Shown here one piece after another: positions 15,538 through 15,640 of a DNA stretch of 15,640 nt (positions are counted from its first letter, which is position 1; each line of letters starts with the position of its first letter). The notes under the pieces are model-generated. The model had not been told where the DNA came from. It searched no databases and saw only the letters and a list, made by a program, of their open reading frames with translations. A program made the translations under genes and the position numbers. The DNA comes from Aedoeadaptatus coxii (GTDB lineage: Bacteria; Bacillota; Clostridia; Tissierellales; Peptoniphilaceae), in assembly GCF_903819215.1 (NCBI RefSeq), contig NZ_CAIJCT010000032.1. One strand, written 5' to 3'.

Positions 15538-15640
15538 TGTCGATAAGCACATAAGTGTTGAAATTGAGTTGGATGAGATGGATTTGACAAGTGCGGAGAG
15601 TAAAGCAACGTATGCTCAAATCAAAGAATATGTTTGGAAT
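15497..15640 (+). CDS. 3' fragment of an RlmD/RumA-type 23S rRNA m5U methyltransferase, cut by the element and the window edge
   Basis: A frame distinct from the recombinase encodes 48 residues to the window end with no start codon. It begins THVETVALLSK, which matches the conserved HVETVxxL motif near the C-terminus of RlmD/RumA-type uracil methyltransferases. It goes on with DEMDLTSAESKATYAQIKEY, as in C-terminal extensions of clostridial members. The 5' part of the gene is absent, as expected after integration. The 3' end of this gene is a known insertion site for elements with serine recombinases. No ribosome site or in-frame start serves this fragment, so it is probably not translated. 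The family call rests on a short motif. Confidence 0.6.

Noticed and set aside
1..15640. CRISPR array, tRNA or rRNA genes
   Set aside because: No regularly spaced repeats and no tRNA- or rRNA-like sequence were seen on either strand.

Overview
The window is AT-rich, uses short Shine-Dalgarno-led genes packed in operons, and carries Bacillota-type gene families throughout. It most likely comes from a low-GC Bacillota (Clostridia-like) genome. Nearly all of it reads as part of an integrated mobilizable element. A large serine recombinase lies at the right end and abuts a 3' fragment of a chromosomal gene that looks like an RlmD/RumA-type 23S rRNA methyltransferase. A MobA/MobC mobilization module sits in the middle. 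Two cargo blocks flank the mobilization module. The left end of the element is not in the window.

Cargo block 1 (about 180-6612, + strand) is a five-gene run with gaps of 22 bases or less and one 8-base overlap. The genes are: an AAA+ ATPase with a C-terminal helix-turn-helix; a cytosolic subtilisin-like protease (together an IetA/IetS-type pair); a membrane-anchored SMODS-associated NUDIX protein (Cap16-like); a CD-NTase nucleotidyltransferase with a C-terminal AGS-C-type sensor domain; and a six-helix membrane protein of unknown family. The NUDIX and CD-NTase genes are the core of a CBASS anti-phage system. The ATPase-protease pair resembles a separately described candidate defence system. 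Their placement in one apparent transcription unit is the most interesting feature of the window. The C-terminal HTH of the ATPase, with an inverted repeat at the promoter, suggests self-regulation.

The middle (6630-8470, - strand) holds a decayed mobilization module: an intact MobC-like accessory protein, a relaxase gene broken by two homopolymer frameshifts and one nonsense codon, and an upstream region of nested inverted repeats that probably is oriT.

Cargo block 2 (8579-13143, + strand) is a TetR-regulated operon: regulator, a PEP-synthase/rifampin-phosphotransferase-like enzyme, and a MATE efflux protein. This looks like a drug or xenobiotic inactivation-plus-export cassette. Its promoter is very clear (TTGATA, 17 bases, TATAAT) and is flanked by two similar inverted repeats that probably are TetR operators.

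The right end (13144-15640) has a terminator, two palindromes, a 45-residue SHOCT-like small protein, the serine recombinase and the attachment-site junction. The recombinase reading frame appears to run across the junction, so its last dozen or so codons are read from chromosomal DNA in a different frame from the host gene.
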